Part shown: positions 16,957 to 27,011 of the stretch, piece by piece
Layout: the number at the start of each line of letters is the position of its first letter
Numbering within the stretch: position 1 is the stretch's first letter
Source of the DNA: Candidatus Binatia bacterium
Lineage (GTDB): Bacteria > Desulfobacterota > Binatia > UBA9968 > JAJDTQ01
DNA length: 64,000 nt
Direction of reading: 5' to 3'
NCBI GenBank assembly: GCA_951813575.1
Contig: OX638375.1
Location: 2,805,042 to 2,869,041 of the forward strand
Program-made: the position numbers and the translations under genes
The notes under the pieces: model-generated
The model's input: the letters and a program-made list of their open reading frames with translations, nothing else
The model's database searches: none
Told to the model about the DNA's origin: nothing

Positions 16957-17877
16957 TCACAGTCCATACAACTCCACGGCCGTCCTCCACAGCACTTGCT
17001 CCACGTCGTCCTCCGAGATGCCCGACTCCCGGACGACCCTGAGCCTGGCCGGGTACAGCGGCTCGGGCACCTCCACGCACCGCCAGGTGGGTGACCAGTC
17101 GGTGCCGAACATGATGCGGCCGGCGCCGATGGTCTCCACCGCCCGCCGCAGGTGCTCGGCGGTGGTGGAAGTCGTATCGAAATACACGTTGGGGTTGCGC
17201 ATGGCAACGATCAGCGCCGATTCGAAGTAATGCTGGATGGCCCGTCCCATCTTGGTGAGGACGATGGGGACATCGGGATAGCGTCCGGCGATCTCGTCCA
17301 CGTAGATGGGGTCGGCGTAGTACATGCGGCCGGGAAACTGGGTCCAGCCCGTTGCGATGAGCAGCGGCACCCGGTAGTCGGCCAGGGTTTCCATGATGGG
17401 GCGCAGGTCGTCGGCGATCTTGACCGGGTGGGTTTCGGTGGTGAAGGGGCCGCCGTGGGACTCGCCGATGCCCTTGAAGCCCAGCCGCCCGATGCGGTCG
17501 GCGATCTGCTCGGGCGCGGCCGCCCGCAGCGCCGGCGCGTTCTCCCAGACGCCGTTGCCCGAGTAGTCTTCCCCCAGGCTCGCCAGCCCGTACAGCCGCT
17601 CCGGATACCGCGCCACGGCCGCCGCGGTCTTGGCGTCCTTTTCGTCCGGGCTGTCGCAGCCGCCGGTGGTCATGATCAGCGCCTTGTCCACGCCGTACCG
17701 GTCCATGTCCGCGACCAGCTCGTCGACGTAGTCCACCAGCGGCTCGGTGTCCCGGGCCCGGTAGAGCTCGGGATGGTTGCGGCGGAAGCCTATGAGGTCC
17801 GGGACGCTGCGGATCTTGCCGCGCAGGTCCCGGTAGGCGGGCGGCCCGAAGGGGTGGCAGTGGACCTCGACGATCAT
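16957..17877 (-). CDS. Amidohydrolase family protein
   Basis: Fourth amidohydrolase-2 family protein, 306 residues. It starts MIVEVHCHPFG, giving a classical His-x-His metal motif, and has the late Asp in IMFGTDWSPTW near residue 260. Internal features include GVDKALIMTTGG near residue 65 and YFDTTSTT near residue 235. The ATG at 17877 is preferred over a GTG two codons earlier. It lies between the SDR and the TctC gene on the same strand. Predicted decarboxylase/hydrolase of a substrate brought in by the adjacent transporter component (inference). Confidence 0.87.
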   Translation of the reverse strand: MIVEVHCHPFGPPAYRDLRGKIRSVPDLIGFRRNHPELYRARDTEPLVDYVDELVADMDRYGVDKALIMTTGGCDSPDEKDAKTAAAVARYPERLYGLASLGEDYSGNGVWENAPALRAAAPEQIADRIGRLGFKGIGESHGGPFTTETHPVKIADDLRPIMETLADYRVPLLIATGWTQFPGRMYYADPIYVDEIAGRYPDVPIVLTKMGRAIQHYFESALIVAMRNPNVYFDTTSTTAEHLRRAVETIGAGRIMFGTDWSPTWRCVEVPEPLYPARLRVVRESGISEDDVEQVLWRTAVELYGL

Positions 17878-17914
17878 GCGCACCCTTCGTTCGCCCGCCT
17901 CGACCGGACGCGCG

Positions 17915-18958
17915 TCACTGTTTCGGGACCAGGATGCCCCTCAACCGGGCCATCAGCTCGGCGTCGAGCTCGAAGAACTCGTTCACCGCCTGAGCGACCC
18001 GGGTGCCGGGAATGGGGTTGATGATAAGCCTGGACTTCTTGGCCTCGGCCAGCAGCTCCGGGTCCTTGAAGGTGGCCGCGAAGGCCTTGCGCAGGAGCGC
18101 CACGCGGTCCTTGGGGGTGCCCGGAGGCAGCGAGAAGGCCCGCAGGATCTCGTGGGCGTTGCGGCCCACCACGCCCGCCAACTGCCGCTGTGCGTCGTTC
18201 TTGGCGAATTCCAGGATGTTCGGGACGTTGGGGAAGCTCGGGTGTCTGCCGACGCCCACCTGTATCACGAAGTTCAGCTCACCGGCGGGGATACGCTTCG
18301 GCCAGTACGAGAAGATGACGTCGGGACTCCAGCAGCCGCCCATGACCTCCCGCTTCTCGATGGCGAGACGGATCCTGGCGGCGCCGCCATAGCCCTCGAT
18401 CAGTTGGAGGGGGACCCCCGTTATGTTTTCGAGCAACCTGGGAATGTCCGAGATGGAGCTGCCCGGCCCCATGCCGCCGAGCTTGAGCGGCTTCTTGGCC
18501 GCGAGCCACTGGTCCATGTTGGTGATGCCGCTGTCGCTGGCCACGATGCACGCGGTGTAGCTGGGCTTGGGGACGGTGATCCACTCGAACTTCCGGGCGT
18601 CGAACTGGACCCGTTTGTTCCCCAGGACCTGCTGCAGCACCAGGGTGCCCACCCAGTGGCCGATGGTGAGGCCGTCGGGCTTGGCCTTGTTGTACATGTA
18701 GTTGGCGGCGATGAGGTTGCCGGCCCCGGTCATGCTGGTCACCAGGGTCCTGGGGGTTCCCGGAAGGTGCTTGGGAAGGTGCCGGGCCACCAGCCGCGCG
18801 TAGGTGTCGAAGCCGCCGCCGGGAGCGGAGCCCACGATGATGCGGATGGTCTTGCCCTTGTAGAAGTCCGCGGCCGACGCCGCGGTGGCGGTCATGCAAA
18901 CGAGGGCCAAGCCCACGGCAAGGGCGATTCGAAGCACGGAAACACGATTGGGTCTCAT
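17915..18958 (-). CDS. TctC-type tripartite tricarboxylate transporter binding protein
   Basis: Periplasmic solute-binding protein of 347 residues. Signal peptide: MRPNRVSVLRIALAVGLALV up to an Ala-rich site before ADFYKGKT. The family pattern KTIRIIVGSAPGGGFDTYAR follows, with LPGTPRTLV and SMTGAGNLIAANYMY. It captures a carboxylate for a TctAB permease, but no permease gene is adjacent; the only one in the window is at 45.6 kb. It may be an orphan receptor serving a distant permease. Neighbours are a class II aldolase upstream and an amidohydrolase downstream on the same strand. Confidence 0.88.
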   Translation of the reverse strand: MRPNRVSVLRIALAVGLALVCMTATAASAADFYKGKTIRIIVGSAPGGGFDTYARLVARHLPKHLPGTPRTLVTSMTGAGNLIAANYMYNKAKPDGLTIGHWVGTLVLQQVLGNKRVQFDARKFEWITVPKPSYTACIVASDSGITNMDQWLAAKKPLKLGGMGPGSSISDIPRLLENITGVPLQLIEGYGGAARIRLAIEKREVMGGCWSPDVIFSYWPKRIPAGELNFVIQVGVGRHPSFPNVPNILEFAKNDAQRQLAGVVGRNAHEILRAFSLPPGTPKDRVALLRKAFAATFKDPELLAEAKKSRLIINPIPGTRVAQAVNEFFELDAELMARLRGILVPKQ

Positions 18959-18999
18959 GGTCACTCCTCCTTGTGGAATACAACGCTTGGGACCGTCCC

Positions 19000-19581
19000 T
19001 CAGGTCGGGGATTTCGTTTCGTCGGGCACCACGAGCCGGCAATGCACGGCCTCGGCCAAAAGATCGGTGATCAGGAACGCCTCCTGGAGGTCGCGCCCCC
19101 GGGCCACGGTGCCGTGGCCCGGGAGGATCACCACGGGGTGCCGTCGCAGTTCCTCGGCCACCGGCGCCGGGTCCGTGACCGTGGGGCCGTCGTGGGGAAT
19201 CACCGGCACGCGGCCCAGACTATACTCCTCTTCGAAGCTCAACGGTACGAATTCGTCACGGCCGCGGCAATAGGCGATGATCTCCGGAGGATGGACGTGG
19301 ACCACCGCACGGGCGTCGGTGGCCGCGTACACGGCCAGGTGGAGCGGGGCTTCGCTCGAAGGGTGCCGGCCATGAAGGACGGCCTTGCCGCGCGCGTCGA
19401 TCTCGACGATGTCCCGGGTCTTCAGAAAGCCCAGGGCCGCTCCCTTCCCGGTTATCAGGTACCGGCTCCGGCCGAGACGGCAACTGACGTTGCCTCCCCA
19501 GCCGCTCACCAGGTGGCGCTCGAACAGCTTCTCGCCCCACTTGATGATCTCGGCACGCGACCCTTTCGCACGTTCCGTCAT
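19000..19581 (-). CDS. Class II aldolase/adducin family protein
   Basis: Protein of 193 residues with the fuculose-phosphate-aldolase fold. Visible are GWGGNVSCRL (substrate phosphate region in classical members), the zinc motif AVVHVHPPE near residue 107 and a further His in LPGHGTVARG near residue 155. It probably cleaves or decarboxylates a hydroxy-acid. First gene of the run 19581-14635, 41 bp upstream of tctC. Confidence 0.88.
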   Translation of the reverse strand: MTERAKGSRAEIIKWGEKLFERHLVSGWGGNVSCRLGRSRYLITGKGAALGFLKTRDIVEIDARGKAVLHGRHPSSEAPLHLAVYAATDARAVVHVHPPEIIAYCRGRDEFVPLSFEEEYSLGRVPVIPHDGPTVTDPAPVAEELRRHPVVILPGHGTVARGRDLQEAFLITDLLAEAVHCRLVVPDETKSPT

Positions 19582-19636
19582 GGCAATCGACCGTCCTGTC
19601 TTTCACTAGTACGAACGCCGCCGTGGGCCAAGCAGC

Positions 19637-20371
19637 TCAGAGCCACTCCACCGCCTTGACGGCGATCTCCAGGATCCGCTCCTCTGCCTGAAGGAACGAC
19701 GGATCGCGAAAACCCAGCTTCCCGGTGAGGCATTCGTCCGAGACCGCCAGGATCGCGCCCGCCCCGGCGTTCTTCACCTGGGCCACGGTCAGGAAGGCGG
19801 CGGTCACCATGTCGATGGCGGCGATCTGCTGCCGCTCCAGGTCGGCTACGAGCTCCGGCGTCTCCTGGAACAGCGCGTCGGTGGTAAACACCCGGCCGTG
19901 GTGAACTGGCACCTTGAGGCTGTCGGCCGCCCTCGCGAGGGCCTCCACGACACGAGGGTGGGGCAGGGTGGCGAAGTCTTCGGGGACGTAACGGGGGCTG
20001 GCGCCGTCACCCCGGACGGCGCCAGCGGCGATGACGATGTCGCCGAGCTTCACCGTTTTCTGCAGCGATCCGCAGCTTCCGACCCGCACCAGGGTCTCCA
20101 CGCCGGCGGCGCACAGCAGCTCGGTGGTGATGGCGGAGTCGGGCGAGTAGCGGCCTCCGTTGCCGACGGTGACGCGCCGGCCCCCTAGCGTGCCCGTGTG
20201 CAACTCGTAGTCCTGGAAGGCGAGGGTCTTGCGCGGGTCCGACAGAGCGCGCCGCAGCTTCGCGGCACGGTCCCGGGGACCGGGCACCAGCGCAATGCTC
20301 CCAAGGGCGCCGGGCTTGACCCCCAACCGGGACAACATCTTCCTGGCGGTGAGATGGGGCTCGTCTCTCAT
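19637..20371 (-). CDS. Nucleoside phosphorylase (PNP/UDP family)
   Basis: Purine/uridine phosphorylase superfamily protein of 244 residues. Recognisable: ALVPGPRDRAAKL near residue 27, VRVGSCGSLQ near residue 95, FTTDALFQE near residue 160, and AIDMVTAAFL near residue 185 where the family has its ribose-binding Glu-Met region (here Asp-Met). The ATG at 20371 overlaps the stop of the upstream addA gene (ATGA), which fixes the start and shows tight coupling to the recombination nuclease genes. It would release bases and ribose-1-phosphate in nucleoside salvage. Substrate (purine or uridine) cannot be told. Confidence 0.82.
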   Translation of the reverse strand: MRDEPHLTARKMLSRLGVKPGALGSIALVPGPRDRAAKLRRALSDPRKTLAFQDYELHTGTLGGRRVTVGNGGRYSPDSAITTELLCAAGVETLVRVGSCGSLQKTVKLGDIVIAAGAVRGDGASPRYVPEDFATLPHPRVVEALARAADSLKVPVHHGRVFTTDALFQETPELVADLERQQIAAIDMVTAAFLTVAQVKNAGAGAILAVSDECLTGKLGFRDPSFLQAEERILEIAVKAVEWL

Positions 20372-23300
20372 GGCGCGGCCTCCGGAGGCACGTCCACCGC
20401 TCGGCCCGACCGCAGGAGGATCAACTTGAAGGCTGCCACCTCCCGGTTCAGGCCGCGCCTGACGGCCTCGGTGTAGATCCGCGCCTGGTGACGGTAGTCC
20501 CGAATGACCGCCGCGTCGTCGTCGCCGGTCACTTGGTCTGTCTTGTAGTCCGCCACGTACAGTTGCCCCTGCCGCTCGTACACCACGTCGATGATGCCTT
20601 CCATGACCTGGCCGTGGTCCCACGGCAGGACGAAGGGCATCTCCCGGCCCAGTATCCGGGCGTCCCGGAGATCTCCGTAAACCGGCGAGCCGGTCCAAGT
20701 GGCCCAGATGGCCTTCAGCTCCCGGATCACCTCCTGTTTCTCCGCTGCCGGCAACTCGGGAGCATGGCGGGCGATGGCTTCATCGAGGTCCGCGCCGACC
20801 CGTCGGGTGTGAAAGTTCCAGTGCTCGAGCACCTTGTGGGCCAGCGTCCCCAGCTCGCGGGCGGCGTCGCGCCCGAGTCCGTCCGGGTGCGGGCGTGCCT
20901 CCGCTGCTTCGCCGGCGGATTTGAGCCGCGTGGGGCTGACGAAGACCGGAGTGTGGCGCCGTGTTTCGTATTCGTCCCAACGCCGGCGCCATTCCTGCTC
21001 GTACCCTGACCAGTCCGTGGTGTCCGGGGGCGGCGCCGGCCGGGGGTCGCCCTGTTCGTCTGCCCCCGGAGTTTCCGCCACCACCTCCACCTCCATCTCT
21101 CCGGCGCCGCAGGCCACCGCGGCCGGGTCCGCGCCCTGGAGGCTGCCGCCCGCCGCCTCGCCGATCATGCCGGCCAGGCTGTCGCCGTCCTGTCCCCGCC
21201 GGTCGGCAAAGGAGACGACGAGCTGCTGGCGGGGCCGGGTCATGGCCACGTACAGCAGGCGGCGCTGCTCGTAGGCTTCCCGCTCCCGCCGTTTTGCCCG
21301 GAGAAAGACGCCGGGCAGGCTCCACAGGTCATCGATGTGGATGCCGGTGAGACCGGTGGCCCAGTCCCGCTGCACCTCCACGGGCGAGGACGACCCCCTG
21401 TTCACGCCGCCCAAGGCATCCACCAGCACCACCACGGGGAACTCGAGCCCCTTGGCCCGGTGGATGCTCATGATCCGCACGGCATCCAGGGTCTCCTCCT
21501 CCAGGGCGTTCTCGGACTCGTCCTCCCGGTCCCGGACGCGGCGTTCCAGCTCGGCCACCACGTCCTTGAGGGTGCCGCTGCCGCCGGCGCCCGCCTCCCG
21601 GGCCACCAGCCGCACCTTCTCCAGATTGGCCACGGCCTGTTGCCCCGATCGACCGCCGGCCGCCAGCACGGACAGCGGCAGTTCCCTGAACACCCGCTCC
21701 ACCGCCTTCCCGGCTTCCAGGAAGCGCGCCTCCCGGTGCAGCCGGTGGAGACGCTGATAAAGGTCCATGACGTTGCCGGGCAGGTCCACCCACCGGGAGT
21801 CCGCCGCCGAGCGGTAGTCCAGCAGCCCTTGCCGGTGGAGATCGAAGATCGCCGCGTCGTCGTGGCCGCCCACGGGCGAGCGGAGCACCCCCACCAGCGC
21901 GAGCCGGTCGTGGGGGTTGTCGATGGCCCGCAGCAGGTTGACGGCGTCGATGACTTCCTGAGCGGCATAGAAGTCCCGCTCGCCTTCCACCACGTATGCG
22001 ATCCCATGCCGGCGCAGCGCTTCCAGGTAGACCTGGACGTTGGTCAGCGCGCGCATGAGAAACGCGACGTGGCCCGGCTGGAGCGGCACCCGGGTGCCTG
22101 TCCTGCGGTCGAGAAAGGTCCGGCCCAGCACCTCCTCTTCGAGCCAGCGCGCCAGCGATTCCGCCTCCAGCCGGCGCATCGACCCGGCGTTGCCGGGCGC
22201 CCCCGTGCTGGTCACCCGGCGGACGCGGACAGGGCTTGGGCTCCTCCCCGCAGGCGTTCCGCCGGGTTCCGGATCCGGCGGCTCGGGGTCGATCCGGTCG
22301 AGACCGGGCTCGAGGGCAATGTACTCGGGTTGCAGGCCGGGCCGTTCCCGGATCAGGTGCTCGAAGGTGCCGTTGACCACGTCGAGGATCCGAGGGTCGC
22401 TCCGGAAGTTGGCGGTGAGCCGGTACTGGACGCCGTTCTGGGCCTCTATCACGTCCTTGACGACGTTCAGGTAGGCTTCCATGTCGGCGCCCCGGAACCC
22501 GTAGATGGATTGCTTGGGGTCGCCCACCACGAACAACTTGCCCGGGACGAGGCGGATCTCGCGCCAGTCCCTGGCTCCCTGGAAGCGCTCCTCGCACAGC
22601 CACAGCAGGATCTCGTACTGCAGCGGATCGGTGTCCTGGAACTCGTCCACCAGGATGGCCTTGAAACGCGCCTTCAGCTCTTCCCTGATCCGCGGGTGGT
22701 CGCGCAGCAGGTCCCGGGCCCGCACCAGCAGGCCGTCGAAGGTCACAAGGCCATTGCGGGCGAACTCCCCGCGGCACTGTTGGACCAACGGCGCCAGCAG
22801 GGCGCACAGCCGTTCGACCTCCGCGGCGTCCACCTGGGCCAGCCCGGCCGCGTCCGCAAGGAGATTGCGGGCGAGCCTGAAGTCCGGGTCGGTCCATCCG
22901 CCGACCCGGGATGGAGTGCCCTTCAACAGGTCCAGCTCCCCGGCGTCGACGGGAGGTCCGCCGGTGAGGACGGACCGTATGGCCTTCCGTGCCGCCGCCA
23001 GCATCCGCTCGATCTTCCGGTTCTCCGGGTGGCGTTCGATGAGATCCGTTACGGCCTCGTCCAGCCCCTGCAACCACTTGCCGACGGCATCGCCGGGCGG
23101 GCTTGCGAGCCGCAGTGCGTCCAGGTCCACGTTCTCGGCGCAAAGAGCCAGGGCAAGGTCCCGGACCAGGTCCAGCGGGAAGCGGCCGAGGACATGCTTC
23201 CACGCCGCCTTTCTGGAGCTGGTGCCGGCCAGCTCTTCGTCAAGCCACAGCCCCCATCGGGTCTCGAACCGTCTCTTGCGCAGGCTGCCGTCGTCCTCCT

Positions 23301-23760
23301 GGAACCGCGGGTCGAGCCCGGCCTCCAGCGGGTAGAGGCGGAGCAGCGACGCGGCGAAGCTGTGGATGGTGCCGATCTGCGCCCGCTCGAGGTCCTGCAG
23401 CGCTTCCCGGGCCCGGCGGTGGACCTCGTCCGCGGTCAGGCGGTACCGCCCGCGGAGGGTTTCGGTCCGTTGGGTTCCCGCGGCGTCTGCTGATCCCGGC
23501 CGGCCGGCATCGGGCCGGGCCAGGACTTCAAGCTCCTCCCGCAGGCGCGCCTTCATCTCGTTGGCGGCCTTGTTGGTGAAGGTGAGGGCCACCAGTTCCG
23601 TCACCTGCACCGGGTGCGGCTCGCGCATGAGCAGGTTCACGCACCGTTCCACCAGCAGGGTCGTCTTTCCGGTTCCCGCGCCCGCGGTCACGACGACGTT
23701 GCGGTCGAAGGTCGTGGTTGCCTGCCGCCGTTCCGGTTCGTCCGGGGGAGGGCGGGTCAT
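20368..23760 (-). CDS. addA: AddA-like helicase-nuclease
   Basis: UvrD/RecB-type enzyme of 1130 residues. Walker A is TAGAGTGKTT (Lys32), LVALTFTNKAANEMK is motif Ia, VDEFQDTDPLQ is motif II, and VMSIHRAKGLEFPVV-type motif V (here IMSIHRAKGLEFP) lies near residue 790, followed by YVAMTRPRQQL. The C-terminal RecB-family nuclease is intact: GIIDVVYERQG then VADYKTDQV. It processes DNA double-strand ends together with AddB. Start at 23760 overlaps the addB stop (ATGA). The length matches AddA, and no recC or recD is present. Confidence 0.88.
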   Translation of the reverse strand: MTRPPPDEPERRQATTTFDRNVVVTAGAGTGKTTLLVERCVNLLMREPHPVQVTELVALTFTNKAANEMKARLREELEVLARPDAGRPGSADAAGTQRTETLRGRYRLTADEVHRRAREALQDLERAQIGTIHSFAASLLRLYPLEAGLDPRFQEDDGSLRKRRFETRWGLWLDEELAGTSSRKAAWKHVLGRFPLDLVRDLALALCAENVDLDALRLASPPGDAVGKWLQGLDEAVTDLIERHPENRKIERMLAAARKAIRSVLTGGPPVDAGELDLLKGTPSRVGGWTDPDFRLARNLLADAAGLAQVDAAEVERLCALLAPLVQQCRGEFARNGLVTFDGLLVRARDLLRDHPRIREELKARFKAILVDEFQDTDPLQYEILLWLCEERFQGARDWREIRLVPGKLFVVGDPKQSIYGFRGADMEAYLNVVKDVIEAQNGVQYRLTANFRSDPRILDVVNGTFEHLIRERPGLQPEYIALEPGLDRIDPEPPDPEPGGTPAGRSPSPVRVRRVTSTGAPGNAGSMRRLEAESLARWLEEEVLGRTFLDRRTGTRVPLQPGHVAFLMRALTNVQVYLEALRRHGIAYVVEGERDFYAAQEVIDAVNLLRAIDNPHDRLALVGVLRSPVGGHDDAAIFDLHRQGLLDYRSAADSRWVDLPGNVMDLYQRLHRLHREARFLEAGKAVERVFRELPLSVLAAGGRSGQQAVANLEKVRLVAREAGAGGSGTLKDVVAELERRVRDREDESENALEEETLDAVRIMSIHRAKGLEFPVVVLVDALGGVNRGSSSPVEVQRDWATGLTGIHIDDLWSLPGVFLRAKRREREAYEQRRLLYVAMTRPRQQLVVSFADRRGQDGDSLAGMIGEAAGGSLQGADPAAVACGAGEMEVEVVAETPGADEQGDPRPAPPPDTTDWSGYEQEWRRRWDEYETRRHTPVFVSPTRLKSAGEAAEARPHPDGLGRDAARELGTLAHKVLEHWNFHTRRVGADLDEAIARHAPELPAAEKQEVIRELKAIWATWTGSPVYGDLRDARILGREMPFVLPWDHGQVMEGIIDVVYERQGQLYVADYKTDQVTGDDDAAVIRDYRHQARIYTEAVRRGLNREVAAFKLILLRSGRAVDVPPEAAP

Positions 23761-26700
23761 GAAGGATCCGTTCCTTGGGCCTGGTGTCTCTCGGCCCTGG
23801 CGCGGGAGGGGAAATGGTCCTTGCGGCAGATCTCCGAGACCTCGCAAAACCGGCAATGGGTTCCGGGCTTGACCACGAATTCCCCGGCATGGATGCCTCG
23901 CAGGAGCCGGGTGATCACGTCTCGGATCGCCTGCCCGGGGGCTCCGTCCCAGGCCGCCGCGGGGAAGGAGCTCCGGACCAGGGGCCCCTTGCCCCAGCGG
24001 CGGGCGATAAAGTAGTACCAGGCCGTTTCGACGCTCACGTTCCCGGTGAGCCCCCGGCTGTTGGCGTATTCCGCGGCCAGCAGCACGTAGACAGGCAGTT
24101 GCAGCTTCCGCCCGTCAATCGCCGCGGCCTCGGGTCTGTCTTCTCCGTTGCCGGGTCCCTTGCCGGTCTTGTACTTGTAGTCGACGATACGATAGCGGCC
24201 GTCCTCGGCATGATGGTCGATACGGTCGAGGCGGCCGTGCACGGGCAGGTCCCGGAGGTCCTCGGGCCATTCCTCGCCGAGCCGCGTGGTCAGGTAGCTC
24301 TCGAACTCCGCGGGACGGAAGCCCGATCGCCTCATCTCGTCCAGGTCCGCCCGGACCGCCTCCCGCAGCACGCCGACAAGCTCTTCGCTGGCCACTTCCC
24401 ACACCGCCGGGTACCCCGTGGCGTAACGCGCCTCGAAGGCGGACAGGACCTCGGCGGCGGCGCTGTCGAGCCAGGCGCTCCAGCCGTCCCCCCAGGCTCG
24501 GCCGCCATCCTGGTAGAACCGCTGCAGGATCTCGTGGCAGAGCTGTCCCCATTCCAGGGCCTGGACCGGCGCCGCCGTTTCCGGGCGTTCCAGCCGTTCC
24601 AGCTTGAGCACGCCGCGGGCGAAGTACTGGAACGGGCAGCGGCCGTACGCCTCCAGGGTGGTGGGGGAGACCGCGTTCTCGAGGATCCCGTTCCAGACTT
24701 CCTCCAGCGGGCCGGTGACGCCGTCGAACGGCCCGGCCGTCCCGCCGCCTTCGTCCAGCGCGCGGACCGCCGCCGCGCTTTGGTGGAAGCTCTCCGCCGA
24801 TACGCCGCTCAGGCGCACGAACGGGGTCGGGTCCGCACCGTCGACGGCTCGCCGCACCGCCAGTTCTTCCGGCAGGAGCCAGCGGTCGTCGTCGAAGGGC
24901 GCCACGTGCCGCTTGGCGAGAACGCTCTTGGGAATAGGGGTTTCGGCGCCGCCGGCGTCCTCGCCGGATGGGGCCACCTCGCGGAGGTACCAGGACGGCG
25001 CCAGCGGGCGCGCGGCCGCGTCCGAGCGTTGGTAGCTGCAATGGAGGCGATCGGCCACCGAGCCCCTGAGTAGCGCGAACAGGAGCTTTTCCTCGGCGTA
25101 CCCCGCCAGCTTGGAGGAGATCTTGAAGCCGAGATCCGTCTCCAGGACCCGCCGGGCGTGGTCCCGCAGGAACGGATCCTCGCGGATGGTGCGAGGGAAC
25201 ACGCCCTCGTTCATGCCCACGAGGAAGAGCGCCCGGAAGGGGATCCCCCGGGCCGACCCGGCATCCATGACCTGGACCCCCGGCACGACCTCCTCGGACA
25301 CCGGCACCGCTGCCCGGTCCAGACTGTCACGCAACGTCTGGGCGAAGGTGTCAAGCGAGACGGTCGGGGTGATCGCCTCCAGCGCCGCCAGCCCGGCGAA
25401 GGCCTGGTCGATGGCCTTTGCCGCTCCGGGCGCCGCTTCGTCCGACCCCGGGTTGAGAAAGCGGTCGACGACCGCTTGCCAGGCCGCGGCCAGATCCGAC
25501 CACCCGCCCTTTTCGGGCAACCCGCTCAGGTGCTCGTGCAGCGTGTTGACGGTCTTGAGCAGCGCGGCGATCTGGTCCGGTTTGATGTGCAGACGCCCGC
25601 CTTCCTCATCGTCCACCAGGCTCAGCTTGAGGCCCTCGGCGGCGTAGCCTTCCAGACGGCGCCATTCGGCCATGCCCCGTGTGATGCGCAAGGAGCGGGT
25701 GGCCACGTCCCAGAGGTCCGGCCTGGGCTCGCTGCCGGGGTCCAGGACGGCATTGAAGTTGAAGTCGTGGGACGCCAGGAGATCGATGACGCCGGCCCGT
25801 GGGTAGTCCCGGACCGGCAGGTCCAGGAGCGTCAGCACGGCCCTGACGCGGTTGAAGCGGCGCAGGGGCTCCCGGGCGGGGGTGTGGAACGGGATGCCGT
25901 GCTCGGGAAAGATTTCCTGGATCCACGGCAGGTAGGGGTCCAGGGTGCGCGCCACGACTCCCACGTCCGGGAAGTCGATCCCGTCCCGCTCCACGAGCCG
26001 GAGGAGTTGCTTGGCCACGGCGAGGACTTCGTCCCGGGGTCCGGCGCAACTGACGATCCCGCGGCGGGGGCCCGGATCCGCCGGCGGGCTGGGCTCCGCA
26101 CCGGGGCCGCCCGGCGAGGCGCCGGTCCCCGTGCCGTCCTCCACGAGGTCCACGACTTCGTCCGCCCCGGCAAGGCCCCGGAGGTAGCGGTCGTAGAAGT
26201 CCTGGGCGAAGGACCAGTCCGCGTGGCCCTGCACGAGAGGATAGAACAGGGTCACCGGGTAGTTGCCGGCAATGCCCCGGAAGAGTTCCAATTGGCTCTG
26301 GGTCAGGTCGTAGAAGCCGTAGGAGTAGATGCGCTGGAACTGCGCCAGGTGGGCCGAGAACGGGGCGTGTTGCGCCGCGGTGGCGTCGAGGTCCTGGTGG
26401 TCCTGGGCCTGCCACTCCGGGAAGCGGCGCTTCACCTCCCGGTACAACTCGAAGAGGTCGCGCAGCGCATGCCGGTCCCGGTTGCCGAAGAGCCCCTCGC
26501 GTAGCGCGTCCAGCGCGGACTCGGGGTCCACCATGCCGTCCTTGAGGTCCCGCAGGGTCTGCCACAGCGAGGAACAGGCGCCGTTGTTGTCCATGATACG
26601 GGCAAACCGTCCACGGGCCGGAACCACGCGTCTCAGCGCTTCTTCCATGAACGTCTCGTCGCGCAACACCGGCCCCGCCGGACCCTGCATTTCGTGGAAC

Positions 26701-26915
26701 AGGTCCAGGCTGAGCTGGAAGAAGGTGAGGACGTGAAAGTTCAGGAGGTTAAGGCCGTGCTCCTTGGCCAGCAGAACCTTCACGCGCCGGCGCAGGGTCT
26801 CCGACGGCACCACGAGCAGGAGCGGGGACAGCGGGTCCTGCTCCCGCCGCGCCCGGATTTCCTCCGCCAGGGCGTTTTCCAGGTGGGGGTGATAGGGACC
26901 GAGAACGATCTTCAT
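23757..26915 (-). CDS. addB: AddB-like PD-(D/E)XK nuclease subunit
   Basis: Protein of 1052 residues, partner of AddA in the double-strand-break end-processing complex. The N-terminus MKIVLGPYHPHLE is followed by an inactivated helicase-like region (no Walker A is obvious). The C-terminal nuclease has RLDRIDHHAEDG and RIVDYKYKTG, flanked by four cysteines typical of the AddB iron-sulfur staple: one in YGRCPFQYFARG and three in HCRFCEVSEIC. Start at ATG 26915; a few extra in-frame codons upstream have no support. It overlaps addA by 4 bp. Confidence 0.85.
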   Translation of the reverse strand: MKIVLGPYHPHLENALAEEIRARREQDPLSPLLLVVPSETLRRRVKVLLAKEHGLNLLNFHVLTFFQLSLDLFHEMQGPAGPVLRDETFMEEALRRVVPARGRFARIMDNNGACSSLWQTLRDLKDGMVDPESALDALREGLFGNRDRHALRDLFELYREVKRRFPEWQAQDHQDLDATAAQHAPFSAHLAQFQRIYSYGFYDLTQSQLELFRGIAGNYPVTLFYPLVQGHADWSFAQDFYDRYLRGLAGADEVVDLVEDGTGTGASPGGPGAEPSPPADPGPRRGIVSCAGPRDEVLAVAKQLLRLVERDGIDFPDVGVVARTLDPYLPWIQEIFPEHGIPFHTPAREPLRRFNRVRAVLTLLDLPVRDYPRAGVIDLLASHDFNFNAVLDPGSEPRPDLWDVATRSLRITRGMAEWRRLEGYAAEGLKLSLVDDEEGGRLHIKPDQIAALLKTVNTLHEHLSGLPEKGGWSDLAAAWQAVVDRFLNPGSDEAAPGAAKAIDQAFAGLAALEAITPTVSLDTFAQTLRDSLDRAAVPVSEEVVPGVQVMDAGSARGIPFRALFLVGMNEGVFPRTIREDPFLRDHARRVLETDLGFKISSKLAGYAEEKLLFALLRGSVADRLHCSYQRSDAAARPLAPSWYLREVAPSGEDAGGAETPIPKSVLAKRHVAPFDDDRWLLPEELAVRRAVDGADPTPFVRLSGVSAESFHQSAAAVRALDEGGGTAGPFDGVTGPLEEVWNGILENAVSPTTLEAYGRCPFQYFARGVLKLERLERPETAAPVQALEWGQLCHEILQRFYQDGGRAWGDGWSAWLDSAAAEVLSAFEARYATGYPAVWEVASEELVGVLREAVRADLDEMRRSGFRPAEFESYLTTRLGEEWPEDLRDLPVHGRLDRIDHHAEDGRYRIVDYKYKTGKGPGNGEDRPEAAAIDGRKLQLPVYVLLAAEYANSRGLTGNVSVETAWYYFIARRWGKGPLVRSSFPAAAWDGAPGQAIRDVITRLLRGIHAGEFVVKPGTHCRFCEVSEICRKDHFPSRARAERHQAQGTDPS

Positions 26916-27011
26916 CTCCGGGGACTTTGGCAGACCCGGCACCCGTTGCCAAGGTCGATCCGGCGCGTCCCGGTCTTGATTCGGACGCTACAGGCCACTA
27001 GTCTCGGCTGC

